From contig JACKAZ010000007.1 of NCBI GenBank assembly GCA_020634795.1, positions 124,001-188,000 on the forward strand: DNA of 64,000 bases, read 5' to 3'. The position numbers and the translations under genes were made by a program. Positions within the stretch are counted from its first letter, which is position 1. Each line of letters starts with the position of its first letter. Under the pieces are notes generated by a model. It did not search any database and had not been told where the DNA came from. It saw only the letters and a list, made by a program, of their open reading frames with translations. The stretch comes from Ardenticatenales bacterium (lineage in GTDB: Bacteria; Chloroflexota; Anaerolineae; Ardenticatenales; Ardenticatenaceae). Of this stretch, positions 42,006 to 51,074 are shown piece after piece.

Positions 42006-42230
42006 TCAACGAGCCGCTCGACGCGGTGCCACGCTGCGCGCTCTAACCAAACCCGACAGCGCGTGGCAAAGAAGTCGCGCGGCTGAGCGCTGATTCGGCG
42101 CGATCATCAGTGCTCCCTGCATGGCTTGTGTATTGAACCATTGCGCGCTTACGCTGTGGTGAACATCAGAAGGTAGAAGCCGGCTTACTATGACATTTGC
42201 CATCAACAACAATCATAATTCCCGTCTTAT
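42006..42230 (-). pseudogene. PIN-domain toxin (VapC-like), frameshifted and truncated
   Basis: From an ATG near 42221 the frame starts MIVVDG, while the next frame continues ANVIVSRLLPSDVHHSVSAQ followed by WFNTQAMQGALMIAPN. Dropping one G near 42206 gives MIVVDANVIVSRLLPSD, the standard PIN start with its first catalytic Asp. After about 45 residues the similarity stops and unrelated sequence follows. The toxin is therefore dead, while its antitoxin gene directly upstream is intact. Confidence 0.6.
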
Positions 42231-42473
42231 TTCGTGAATAGTTTTCTCCGCACCCTCTCCTTGCCAACTCCGGTTGATCTTTACGGCGAGTTGATCTAGG
42301 GCAACGAGCTTGTTACGCAGAGTCTCATCATCTATCTGTGGCAAGTTAGCGGGCACAAGCCGCGCGGTCAGTTGCCCTCGATAGGTAATATTTATTGATT
42401 CGCCATCTTCACGAACACGTCGCAAGAGTTCAGAGGCGTGATCCCGCAATTCCCGGATACCCACTGTTGTCAT
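42213..42473 (-). CDS. Phd/YefM-type antitoxin
   Basis: 86 residues from MTTVGIRELRDHASELLRRV, preceded by GGGAGGAACGA. The N-terminal half is the Phd/YefM DNA-binding fold (VGIRELRDHASELLRRVRED, GESINITYRGQLTARLVP). The C-terminal part is the flexible toxin-binding segment (DDETLRNKLVALDQLAVKIN). Such antitoxins bind and block a PIN or RelE toxin and repress their own operon. The adjacent PIN gene is broken, so this is an orphaned antitoxin here; it may still neutralise related toxins elsewhere. Confidence 0.85.
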   Translation of the reverse strand: MTTVGIRELRDHASELLRRVREDGESINITYRGQLTARLVPANLPQIDDETLRNKLVALDQLAVKINRSWQGEGAEKTIHEIRREL

Positions 42474-42539
42474 AATCGTTCCTCCCAGTTCCTCTTTCTG
42501 AGTAGTGGTGTGACCACTTCTGTGGGCACATCGTGCCAC

Positions 42540-42822
42540 TGAGCAAAGTCGTATGTCAACCCTCTACGTCGGTGTTCTGCTGTTCTTCTAATGCTAAGCT
42601 CAGCATTAGCGCTGCTACGCCTAACCGAGTAGATACACCGGCCTGCCACGGATCGGCGTAACAGCGCAGCGGCTATGTACCCTGCTTCTCGATGCCACCC
42701 AAATCGCTCTCGACGGGCGAGTCAGTTATCGCCTCTTACCTCTTCTGATAAAATGTGCTGCTATTCAAAAAAGTCTCAACGACCATGATCCCCCTCAACG
42801 TTGCCTGCGATAGCGTGTTTCG
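42540..42822. other. Intergenic region
   Basis: No gene supported. Contains a small inverted repeat (GCTAAGCTCAGCATTAGCGC) near 42592-42612. Confidence 0.5.
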
Positions 42823-42969
42823 TCAGCTCGCCTGCCGCCGCGCCTCCAACTCGGCGATCCGCTGCAACGAGGCTTCTTTGTAGGCCACCAGTAGACGCCT
42901 CGGCAGCCGCAGCGAGACCAGCTTCGCGCGAGCGGCGAGGCGGTCATCCTGCAAGCGAAGGGGGCCTTA
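42823..42969 (-). pseudogene. Short gene remnant
   Basis: A minus-strand frame after a TAA reads RLQDDRLAARAKLVSLRLPR, then RLLVAYKEASLQRIAELEAR and RQAS, ending at TGA 42825-42823. The 'K-VSLRLP--LL--YKEAS' pattern resembles a ribbon-helix-helix or similar antitoxin-type domain. There is no start codon, so it is probably a fragment. Confidence 0.35.
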
Positions 42970-42987
42970 TAGCGATGACGCCCCTAC

Positions 42988-45900
42988 CTATTCCCACGGC
43001 GTGGTATCTTGCGCCATGCGCATCAGGAGGAAGCTAAGAACTCGCCCGGTCTGTTCGAGCGGATCAGGCGACATGGACTTATCAGATGGTTGAGATGGCT
43101 CATTTTCCCAAGAGAGGTAGAGCAGAGGAGTCGCTTCCACGAATGTCGGGCTGGCTGCGGTTGACGCGGTGGGATCCAATGCCATGGGCGGGGGCCGCTT
43201 TTGGTCATCGCGGCAAGAAAAGCAGCTTGAACCTGCCGTATTAGGTGGGTTGATTGAAACAGGCCGCGCGAACTGTTCGACGAAGGGTACTCTTGGGCTT
43301 CCAACTTGGTCACGGCGCTCCACAAGCACATCCATATTCTGTGCCGCTTCTTCAACGTATCCAGCGAGCCGCTCATCATCGGTGGCGAAGACGAGGATGC
43401 CATCGGCCTGCGGCACAATATTGTCGAGGAAAATACCCGCTTGAATCTCCATGCTTCCCCCCCTCAAGCCCAGCGCGAGCGGATTCTGCTCGTAGGCGAT
43501 GAAGAGGCTGGGCAAGGTGTCGGCCCATGCGCCGCCACTCTGTCCCTCCCCAGCGTGGGCGGTGAAGTAGAGCGGTTTGTAGGGCTGGTACTGCGCGGCC
43601 TGCAGGGTGGCGGCGCTTTCGAGCATGATCGCAGCCTCAGCGGGCCGCGCGTCGGAAGCGGCTGGCCTGTCAGAGCCGAGCGGTGTATCGAGTCGGGCCA
43701 TCACCACGATGGCTTTGTCGTCCCACTCGTGCGAGTAGCTGGGGATCGTCGCCAACACGCTGCGCACGGCACTGATCTCTTCACGCTGACTCTGAATCAC
43801 CATCGACACCTCGGCGTTCAGGGGTCGGCTTTCGATCGTTTCTGGGACCATCGCCTGCTGCGCTTCACGAGCCGCAGCGACATCGAGGTTGATGGTGGCT
43901 AAGAGCGCATTGGCCTCTTCCTCGCTGATCCACAACAACGGGCGGTCGCCCAGCGGCTCGTCGTCAAACAATGTGAAGTCGGTCGGAATCTGGCTTCCCA
44001 GCGTAGGCTGAGTTGTGAGCTGCCTTGGATCGTCGCTGACGACAAGAGCACCTGCGAAGGGGAGATGGCTCAGCAGCGCGAGTTGTTGGGGGTCCAGCAC
44101 CAGCAAAATCTCACCCGCAAAACTGGTGTCGAAGAGGTAGTTGGGCGAGAACCGGCGTGGCCTGCCCTCTTCGTCTAGCGTGGTGGCAAGGGCTACGAAG
44201 CGTAGGGGGCCAGTGGCCTCACCCACGTTTTCGTAGTAGCTTTGATAGACGGAAAAGTCCTGCCCATACGTCAACGCGCTTCCATCAATTGCTAATTCTG
44301 GTAGGGCTTCGAGTACATTGAAGTCGTGCGCCCTCACTTGGTAGTAGGTCAGGCCGCTCCCCGCACGCTGAAGTTCCAGCGCCTTAAACTGATCGGTCAG
44401 ATAGATCGTGGCTTGCGTGTAGGCACTCGATCCAATCGGACGATTCCGCACCTCGTCTTCTGCCAAGGCGTCATAGAAGCGCTCCGCCTGCTCGACATCG
44501 AACAGTTCGGCTTGGCGTCGTAGGAGCGTCGCGTCGCCACCCTGGTGCTGCCAGCCCCAGAATAGGAAGAGGAGTACCACAATGCCCAGCAGGTAGCGGT
44601 TACGCAGCGCCAGCAGGTTGATCCCTACGTTATCGATCAGGCGGCGTGTCCCCTCGCCGAAGAGGTTGAAGGCTAGGATGGCCAGAAAGAAGGCGGTCGC
44701 TGGCGTGAGCGCCATCCACGTATAGCCTCGGGTGTACTCGCGGATATTCGCCAGCAAGGATGCCCATTCCGGAATATTGGAGTAGTGAATTCCTTCGAAT
44801 CCCATTCCAGGCTCAGTCATCTGGCCACCGCCGATGAAAACACCGAGGTAGCCCAACTCGCCGAGTAGCATGAGTACGGCCCCCATCTCTAGGGCGGCCA
44901 TGGCGAATAGGGCGGGCATGACGTTGGGCAGTACATGGCTGATCAAGAGTCGCGGTGTACGGAGGCCGATACTTTGCGCACTCTCGATGTAGGGCTTGGC
45001 GCGGATGGCGTGAACCTCGCTGCGCACATATTGCATGATCTCCGTCCAGCCCACGACCGCGAAGGCGACGATGAACGGACGTAGACCCTGCTCAATGCCA
45101 AGTGCGAGGATCAGTAGCCAGACGAGCACCAGAGCCGGTATTGAGCTAATCACTTCCGAAACCGCCAGTATGAGACGGTCGAGCCAGCCCCCTTTGAGCC
45201 AGCCCGTGATGAGACCCAGCCCCACCCCCAGCAGCAGCCGACAGAGAACGACGACGCCCGTCACAAAAAGGGTGCGCTGTGCCCCAACCAGCAGCAGGCT
45301 CAGCATGTCACGGCCCAAGAAGTCGCTGCCCCACCGATAGTCGCTGCCCGGTTCGTAGGGGGGCGTGGTGATTACCCCGTCCGCGATATCGATGAAGCTG
45401 CGTTGGTAGGGGCTGTGCGGCGTGATAGAGGGCCCCGCAAAGTAGACAAAGAGCAGCGCGCTAACCAGGGCCACCCCGATGAGCAAGGTGGGATTGAAGG
45501 CGATGCCCCGCCACCAGCGCCGCCAGCGGGCAAGCGCCAACTGGCGGAGGGTAACCTCGTGCGGCGGGTCGTGCGGCGCTACCACCGGGCGCGGCTTGCC
45601 GATCGGGCGGCCGCGACGTATCAACCGCTGCACGGCTCGCACCACGATATTGTCGGTGAAGAGCAGCTTTAACTCGCTCGTCCAGCCAGCGAGCGTGCTG
45701 CCCAGCCCCTCACGTCGCCAGAGACGTGGTGTGTCGAGCTGCTTCAGACGGGGGTCGATGGCGCGGTAGCTGGCGTCGAGCAGCACGTTGACCGCGACGA
45801 TAAGCAGGGATAACAGCAAAACGTAGGTGACGATCAGCCGGTCGTTGCGTTGCTCGATGGCGAGCACGAGGTTCATGCCGATCCCCGGCCAGCCAAAGAA

Positions 45901-46899
45901 AAGCTCGACCACGGGCAGGCTGCTCAGGGAGAAACGAAGGGAGAGTCCGACCGTGGTCAGGATCGGGATGGCGCCGTTGCGGAGGACGTGCCGCCCCAGA
46001 ATGATGGGCGCTGCCAACCCTTTGCTGCGAGCCGTGCGCACGAAATCTTGGTCGAGCACGTCACCCAGCGCGATGGCGCTGACCCGCGCGATTTGGGCGA
46101 GCGGGCGGGCCGCCAGAACCAGCGCGGGCAGGATGATATGGCGATCCCAGCCGAAGCCAAAGATTGGGAGGGGGGGCCTCCCCTCACCCGACAGGCGCAT
46201 CCACTGGAGCAGCGCCCACTGGAGTAGGATGGCAGCAAAGAAGCTGGGGATCGAGGTACCGATGATCGAGAGCAGGAGAAAGCCAGTCGACCAGGACGAG
46301 TGACGCTTGAGGGCCGCACCGACCCCCAGCGCGGTGCCGATCACCACCGCGATCAGCAACGATAGGGCGAGCAGCCCCGCGCTTTTACCGACCGTCTCGG
46401 TGAGGATGTTACTGATCGGACGCGGGAGCGCGTGCTCAAGATTAGTTTCGGCGAATCCCAAGTCGAGACGAAGCAGATCTGAGACGAAACGTGTGCTTTG
46501 GTCTCGGGTGCGGGCGAAGTCTTTCGCGAATTGTTCGGCCGTGGAGGGGGGCGTAAGAGGTTCAAGGATAACCGTCGGGTCAGGGCCTCTTGCTAGGTTG
46601 ATAAGCAAGAAGCTTAGAAAGACGACGACAAGGGGAATGATGACGATCGGCACAAGACGTCGTAGGCTTGAAATCAACGTGCGAGACAGCGCCTTGGCAT
46701 CACGTGGGTTGCTCTTTTTCGGAACGCTCGTGACGGCACTACTGGAAGGCGTCGGCTCGTCCTGAAGATATGCCAGCGCCTCCGGGTGATTGGGCTTCAG
46801 CGCCAGCACTTCGCGCCAGCAGCGCCGCGCCTCCCACGGATCGGCGGCGGCGCGCGCACGGGCTTCCCACTGCACAAGTTTCTGATTAAGCTGAGTCAT
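42988..46899 (-). CDS. Fused peptide-transport permeases (DppB-DppC type) with degenerate M28-like tail
   Basis: 1303 residues from MTQLNQKLVQWEARARAAAD; two upstream ATGs are possible. Residues 1-50 resemble one TPR helix pair (WEARRCWREVLALKPNHPEA). The first permease (about 75-420) has SSLRRLVPIVIIPLVVVFLS, the EAA loop FVRTARSKGLAAPIILGRHV and ELFFGWPGIG. The second (about 470-810) has FNPTLLIGVALVSALLFVYF, WGSDFLGRDMLSLLLVGAQR, YIESAQSIGLRTPRLLISHV and MLLGELGYLG. After a last helix (about 820-840) comes an extracytoplasmic part shaped like an M28 aminopeptidase with a PA insert, in which the usual His/Asp/Glu metal ligands are not seen. Normally DppB and DppC are separate and accompanied by a binding protein and ATPases; none is nearby. 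The tail may act as a built-in substrate receptor (inference). Confidence 0.85.
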   Translation of the reverse strand: MTQLNQKLVQWEARARAAADPWEARRCWREVLALKPNHPEALAYLQDEPTPSSSAVTSVPKKSNPRDAKALSRTLISSLRRLVPIVIIPLVVVFLSFLLINLARGPDPTVILEPLTPPSTAEQFAKDFARTRDQSTRFVSDLLRLDLGFAETNLEHALPRPISNILTETVGKSAGLLALSLLIAVVIGTALGVGAALKRHSSWSTGFLLLSIIGTSIPSFFAAILLQWALLQWMRLSGEGRPPLPIFGFGWDRHIILPALVLAARPLAQIARVSAIALGDVLDQDFVRTARSKGLAAPIILGRHVLRNGAIPILTTVGLSLRFSLSSLPVVELFFGWPGIGMNLVLAIEQRNDRLIVTYVLLLSLLIVAVNVLLDASYRAIDPRLKQLDTPRLWRREGLGSTLAGWTSELKLLFTDNIVVRAVQRLIRRGRPIGKPRPVVAPHDPPHEVTLRQLALARWRRWWRGIAFNPTLLIGVALVSALLFVYFAGPSITPHSPYQRSFIDIADGVITTPPYEPGSDYRWGSDFLGRDMLSLLLVGAQRTLFVTGVVVLCRLLLGVGLGLITGWLKGGWLDRLILAVSEVISSIPALVLVWLLILALGIEQGLRPFIVAFAVVGWTEIMQYVRSEVHAIRAKPYIESAQSIGLRTPRLLISHVLPNVMPALFAMAALEMGAVLMLLGELGYLGVFIGGGQMTEPGMGFEGIHYSNIPEWASLLANIREYTRGYTWMALTPATAFFLAILAFNLFGEGTRRLIDNVGINLLALRNRYLLGIVVLLFLFWGWQHQGGDATLLRRQAELFDVEQAERFYDALAEDEVRNRPIGSSAYTQATIYLTDQFKALELQRAGSGLTYYQVRAHDFNVLEALPELAIDGSALTYGQDFSVYQSYYENVGEATGPLRFVALATTLDEEGRPRRFSPNYLFDTSFAGEILLVLDPQQLALLSHLPFAGALVVSDDPRQLTTQPTLGSQIPTDFTLFDDEPLGDRPLLWISEEEANALLATINLDVAAAREAQQAMVPETIESRPLNAEVSMVIQSQREEISAVRSVLATIPSYSHEWDDKAIVVMARLDTPLGSDRPAASDARPAEAAIMLESAATLQAAQYQPYKPLYFTAHAGEGQSGGAWADTLPSLFIAYEQNPLALGLRGGSMEIQAGIFLDNIVPQADGILVFATDDERLAGYVEEAAQNMDVLVERRDQVGSPRVPFVEQFARPVSINPPNTAGSSCFSCRDDQKRPPPMALDPTASTAASPTFVEATPLLYLSWENEPSQPSDKSMSPDPLEQTGRVLSFLLMRMAQDTTPWE

Positions 46900-47046
46900 A
46901 GAAACAGCCGCCTTGTCTTGTCGTTTGTTTATCCATTGAGAGTGTTTCATTAGAGTGGGTGGTTCAATCGCGAATCGTACAGATGGCAAAGCTATGGAAA
47001 CCACAAGGCGATAACTAGGCTCTTCTCTATCTCCATCTCTATCCAT

Positions 47047-47448
47047 GAAGACCCACAGATCGCCCGAGATAACAATGTCATTTGAAACACACCCTTATCC
47101 ATTACTCTGTTCCTATCATTAGGTTATACCGAATAATTAGAAGATAGGTTCAATACGAAGTCACCTCTTTTCCATATAATCTGTTATGGACACGAAATGA
47201 TGGGTGAGACTCGCAAACCGATCGATTCCAGCCTAGTGGAGGCGGGTCAATCGTTCCTATCGGCATTCAATCCGACAAGACTGGCCGCTAAGTTCCGAAT
47301 TTCGTGCAAGTCACCTATCATAGCGTTGTTGGAAGGCAGAAAACGGAACGGCAATGTAATACCAACGACACGCCACGTGAAACGGAGATAACTCCAGTAC
47401 GCCAGCACGCCAGCACGCCATAACTATTGAACTCACAAATCTCACCCT
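47047..47448. other. Intergenic region
   Basis: About 400 bp, AT-rich at 47080-47190, without a supported gene. The last 50 bp carry a CCAGCACG microsatellite (47400-47420) and a degenerate ACTCACAAATCTCACCC stretch just before the next ATG, reminiscent of the 9-bp arrays. Confidence 0.5.
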
Positions 47449-48180
47449 ATGTCTACCCCCGTTTTCCTCACCAACCTAACGTGGCCGCAGGCCGAGGCAT
47501 TGTTGGCCGAGGATGACCGGCTGCTGCTGGTGACCGGCGCGACGGAACAGCATGGCCACCATCTGCCGCTCGGTACCGATAATGCGATCCCGTTGCTGTT
47601 GGCGGAGCGGCTGTCGGCGGCGACGGGGGTGCCGATTGCGCCGACGCTGCCGATCGGGAACAGCGAGTCGTTCATGGCCTTTCCGGGGACGCTGACGTTG
47701 AGCGAGGAGACGACGCGCACACTTTTCTTGGAGCTGGTGCAGAGCTGCTATCGGCCGGGCTGGCGACGGCTTTTCGTGCTGAACGGTCATGGCGGTAACC
47801 GCAGCGCGTGGGAATGGGTGGCGGCGCTGGCGACCAAGATCAAGCCCGACCTAAAGCTCTACCTGACCCACTGGTGGCGGGAGCCGTTCGTGCAGGAGTT
47901 GGTGCGCGAACGGATGGGCCGCACCGAGGGCCACGCTGGCCTCGAAGAAACGGCGATGATGCTCGTGGCACAGCCCGAGCTCGTGCAGCGCGGTGACGCG
48001 GTGGCCGACGATGTGGAGGCGCTGCCCGACACCGTTTGGACGCAGCCCGACGCATTGCGCCACGCCGTGCCCAGCGGTGCCTTTGGCATCGACCCCAGCC
48101 AGGCCACTGCCGCGCTGGGCGAGGCGATCCTGCAACGACTCCTCGACGACTATCTGCCCTTGCTCGACGGCGAGTGGTAG
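47449..48180 (+). CDS. Creatininase-family amidohydrolase
   Basis: 243 residues. Metal-binding motifs of the family are present: Glu and His in GATEQHGHHLPLGTDNAIPL (about 30-49), the Asp in that stretch, NGHGGNRSAWEWV (about 108-120) and the Glu in GHAGLEETAMML. SESFMAFPGTLTLSEET is the usual substrate-lid region. Members hydrolyse cyclic amides (creatinine) or act on formamide-type intermediates, as in MftE or the archaeal FAPy deformylase. The substrate is not evident here. The two genes downstream, a class III aminotransferase and a CysQ-like phosphatase, lie on the same strand but with 180-210 bp repeat-containing gaps. Confidence 0.88.
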   Translation: MSTPVFLTNLTWPQAEALLAEDDRLLLVTGATEQHGHHLPLGTDNAIPLLLAERLSAATGVPIAPTLPIGNSESFMAFPGTLTLSEETTRTLFLELVQSCYRPGWRRLFVLNGHGGNRSAWEWVAALATKIKPDLKLYLTHWWREPFVQELVRERMGRTEGHAGLEETAMMLVAQPELVQRGDAVADDVEALPDTVWTQPDALRHAVPSGAFGIDPSQATAALGEAILQRLLDDYLPLLDGEW

Positions 48181-48368
48181 CGCTGGAAAGAGGATAGGGG
48201 AAAGAGGAAAGAGGAGCGTTGACACGAGCAACGCAGAGAATGGAAGAACGATAGGTGAGTAAAGGGGTGAAACGGGCGATACCATCTTTCCACTCTCCAT
48301 TCTCCATTCTCCACAGCCTACTCTAAGCCTAGACCTCATAGACAGCCCAACCTAACAATTCAAAAACT

Positions 48369-49685
48369 ATGTACTTACAACAAAACCTCGACTACACCCT
48401 CTTCGACTGGAGCAAACAGGGCGATCTGACGCCGATTGAGGTCGAACGGGCGGAGGGCTGCTATTTCTGGGACAGCAGCGGAAAGCGCTATCTGGACTGG
48501 AACAGCCAGATCATGAATGTGAACATCGGCCACGGCAACCGCCATGTGATCGACGCGATTCATGCGCAGGCCGAGGCGCTGCCCTACGTCAGCTCGTTCA
48601 TGGCGACGCGGGTGCGGGGGGAGTTGGGGGAGAAGCTGGCCGAGATCACGCCCGGCGATCTGCGAAAGACATTTTTTACGCTGGGTGGGGCCGAGGCGGT
48701 GGAAAACGCCATGAAGATCGCGCGGATGGTGACGGGACGGGACAAGATCGTGACCCGCTACCGCGCCTACCACGGCGCGACGGCGGGCGCGGCCAGCGCG
48801 GGCGGCGATCCGCGTCGGCTGCCGCTGGAGCCGGGGGTGCCCTGGATCGTCCGGGCCCACGATCCCTACCGCTACCGCTGTCTCTTTTGCCGAGAGCTGG
48901 ACGGCTGTAACCTGATCTGCGAGGATCACATTGAGCAGACGATCGAGATGGAGGGGCCGCAGAATGTGGCGGCGGTGCTGCTGGAAGGGTGGAGCGGTTC
49001 CAGCGGCTTGATCCAGTCGCCGCGCAATGCCGAATATTTCCAACGGTTGCGCCGCTATTGTGACAGGCACGGTATTCTGCTGATCATTGACGAGGTGATG
49101 AGCGGTTTCGGGCGGACCGGCAAATGGTTTGCCATCGAGCATGCCGATGTGGTGCCGGACATCATGGTGATGGCCAAGGGGCTGACCAGCGGCTATCTGC
49201 CATTGGGGGCCGTGACCGTCCGTCGCGACATCGCCGACCATTTCGATGACCATACGTTGTGGGCCGGGCTGACCTACGGCGGCCACCCGATGTGCCTCGC
49301 CGCGGCCAGCGCCTGCGTCGATGTCTATCGCAACGACAACCTCATCGAACGGGCGGCGCAGATGGGCCAACGTCTACGCGACGAATTGACTGCGCTGGCC
49401 CAACGGCACGCGATCGTGGGCGAGCTGCGGGGCGAGGGGATGTTCTACGTCCTTGAACTGGTGCGCGAGCGTGCCACGCGGGAACCGCTCAGCCCGTGGA
49501 ACGGGCCGCTCAGCGCCCCGATGCGTCGCGCCAAACAATACCTTGACAGCGCCGGTCTCTACACCTACATCCGCTGGAACATGATCTTCTCGGCCCCGCC
49601 CCTGATCCTCAGCGAAGCACAGCTGCAGCAAGGCATCGCCCACCTCGACCAAGCGCTCACCCTTGCCGGAAACGAGAAGCGTTGA
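48369..49685 (+). CDS. Class III PLP-dependent aminotransferase
   Basis: 438 residues. Class III features: YFWDSSGKRYLDWNSQIMNV near the N-terminus, FFTLGGAEAVENAMKIARMV, YRAYHGATAGAASAGGD, the PLP-Asp in LLIIDEVMSGFGRTGKWFAI, and the Schiff-base Lys in VMAKGLTSGYLPLGAV. The ending carries YTYIRWNMIFSAPPLILSE. A Cys-rich loop (RCLFCRELDGCNLICEDH) is a less usual insertion. Relatives act on taurine, beta-alanine, GABA or other omega-amino acids; I cannot choose between them. The neighbouring amidohydrolase suggests a small amine or amide degradation route (inference). Confidence 0.9.
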   Translation: MYLQQNLDYTLFDWSKQGDLTPIEVERAEGCYFWDSSGKRYLDWNSQIMNVNIGHGNRHVIDAIHAQAEALPYVSSFMATRVRGELGEKLAEITPGDLRKTFFTLGGAEAVENAMKIARMVTGRDKIVTRYRAYHGATAGAASAGGDPRRLPLEPGVPWIVRAHDPYRYRCLFCRELDGCNLICEDHIEQTIEMEGPQNVAAVLLEGWSGSSGLIQSPRNAEYFQRLRRYCDRHGILLIIDEVMSGFGRTGKWFAIEHADVVPDIMVMAKGLTSGYLPLGAVTVRRDIADHFDDHTLWAGLTYGGHPMCLAAASACVDVYRNDNLIERAAQMGQRLRDELTALAQRHAIVGELRGEGMFYVLELVRERATREPLSPWNGPLSAPMRRAKQYLDSAGLYTYIRWNMIFSAPPLILSEAQLQQGIAHLDQALTLAGNEKR

Positions 49686-49779
49686 AACGCAGGAAACGAA
49701 GAAAACGCGGGAAACGCAGAAAGCGAAGAGTGGGTAGGAGATGGTAGGGTTTGGCGGTGAAACGCGGGATGCGGACTCC

Positions 49780-49890
49780 CCATTCTCCATTCTCCATTGT
49801 CCAAATCCCCCCACTCCAGCACTCCAACACTCCAACACTCCAACACTCCAACACTCATAAAACTCATAAAACTCATAAAACTCACCAAAC
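49780..49890. repeat. Stacked short tandem repeats before the CysQ-like gene
   Basis: Three arrays in a row: CCATTCT units (49780-49798), the 8-bp unit ACTCCAAC (49813-49852) and the 9-bp unit ACTCATAAA/ACTCACCAA (49853-49890). The last ends five bases before the start codon at 49895. Confidence 0.9.
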
Positions 49891-49894
49891 TCCC

Positions 49895-50887
49895 ATGGAC
49901 ACTCCCGAATTTGAAACTGGCCTTACTGCGGTGATGGCGGCGGCCCGCTTGACCGAAGCGGTGCGTGCCGCGATGGTGGCGGGCGATGGCGAAGCCGCGC
50001 TCAGCAAGGATGATCGCTCGCCGGTCACCATTGCCGATTTCGGCGCCCAAGCCTTGGTCTGCCGCGCGATTCGACAGCGCTTTCCCGATGATCAGATCGT
50101 CGCCGAAGAGGACAGCGCCGCCCTGCGCGAGCCAACGAATGGCGAGGCGCTGGCCGCGGTCGTTCACTTTGCGGCGGCCCAACTTGGCACCGGGGACGCC
50201 GTTGACGAGAACGCTGTTTGCCGCTGGATCGACGAGGGCAACGGTCGGCCCGACGGTCGCTATTGGGTGCTGGACCCCATCGACGGCACGAAAGGTTATC
50301 TGCGTAACGACCAATATGCCATCGCCCTGGCGCTGATCGAGGACGGCGCGGTGCAATGGGCCTTCCTCGGTTGCCCGGCGCTGCCCCACGACGGGCAGAG
50401 CGGCGTGGTCTTCGTCGCCAAACGTGGTGCGGGCAGCGATATTTACACGCTGGATGGGCAATGGTTCGGCCCCGCTCAGGTCAGCGATATTGCCACGCCC
50501 CGCGACGCGCGGATGACCGAGAGCGTCGAATCGGGCCATACCAATCGTGGCATCTCCGGCCAATTGAAAGCGCGGCTCGGCATCAGCGAATCGGTGCGGA
50601 TGGATAGCCAAGCCAAATATGCCGCCGTCGCGCGGGGCCAAGCCGAAATCTACCTCCGTGCGCCCAACCCCAAAACGCCCGACTACCGCGAAAATATCTG
50701 GGATCATGCCGCTGGCTGGCTCGTTGTCAGCGAAGCGGGGGGCAGGGTCAGCGACATCCACGGGCAGCCGCTCGACTGGTCGCATGGGCGGCGGCTGGAA
50801 GAGAATCGCGGCGTTGTCGCGACGAATGGCCACGTCCATGATGAGGTAATCGCCACGATCGCGGAGATTCTGGCGGCGGCCCGATAG
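49895..50887 (+). CDS. 3'(2'),5'-bisphosphate nucleotidase / inositol-phosphatase-family enzyme
   Basis: 330 residues from MDTPEFETGLTAVMAAARLT. The upstream in-frame extension is translated microsatellite and is rejected. Metal-site motifs of the lithium-sensitive phosphatase family: DDRSPVTIADFGAQALVCRA, QIVAEEDSAAL, YWVLDPIDGTKGYLRNDQYA and WDHAAGWLVVSEAGGRVSDI. The 'GTKGYLR' wording and 330-residue length fit the HAL2/CysQ branch, which converts 3'-phosphoadenosine 5'-phosphate to AMP during sulfate assimilation and sulfonation. There is no ribosome site; the repeat array occupies its place. A bidirectional terminator follows. Confidence 0.9.
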   Translation: MDTPEFETGLTAVMAAARLTEAVRAAMVAGDGEAALSKDDRSPVTIADFGAQALVCRAIRQRFPDDQIVAEEDSAALREPTNGEALAAVVHFAAAQLGTGDAVDENAVCRWIDEGNGRPDGRYWVLDPIDGTKGYLRNDQYAIALALIEDGAVQWAFLGCPALPHDGQSGVVFVAKRGAGSDIYTLDGQWFGPAQVSDIATPRDARMTESVESGHTNRGISGQLKARLGISESVRMDSQAKYAAVARGQAEIYLRAPNPKTPDYRENIWDHAAGWLVVSEAGGRVSDIHGQPLDWSHGRRLEENRGVVATNGHVHDEVIATIAEILAAAR

Positions 50888-51015
50888 AGATAGCGAGGGG
50901 CCGAGGCCCCTGCGCTGCGCGATCATTGTCCCGCAGAGTAACCCTTGCACGTTGCACCTTGCACGTTGCATTTCAATCCCGCCTGCTCGCGCAATCGACC
51001 GCGTCGATAACACGA

Positions 51016-51060
51016 ACGGCCCATCAAGCATTCGTCTGCTCGATGGGCCGTTTGTTTTGT
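51016..51060. terminator. Bidirectional terminator
   Basis: ACGGCCCATC plus AGCA (51016-51030) pairs with TGCT plus GATGGGCCGT (51037-51051), followed on the plus strand by TTTGTTTTG. It separates the CysQ-like gene from the convergent toxin genes. Confidence 0.85.
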
Positions 51061-51074
51061 AGTGGGCCGATGCG

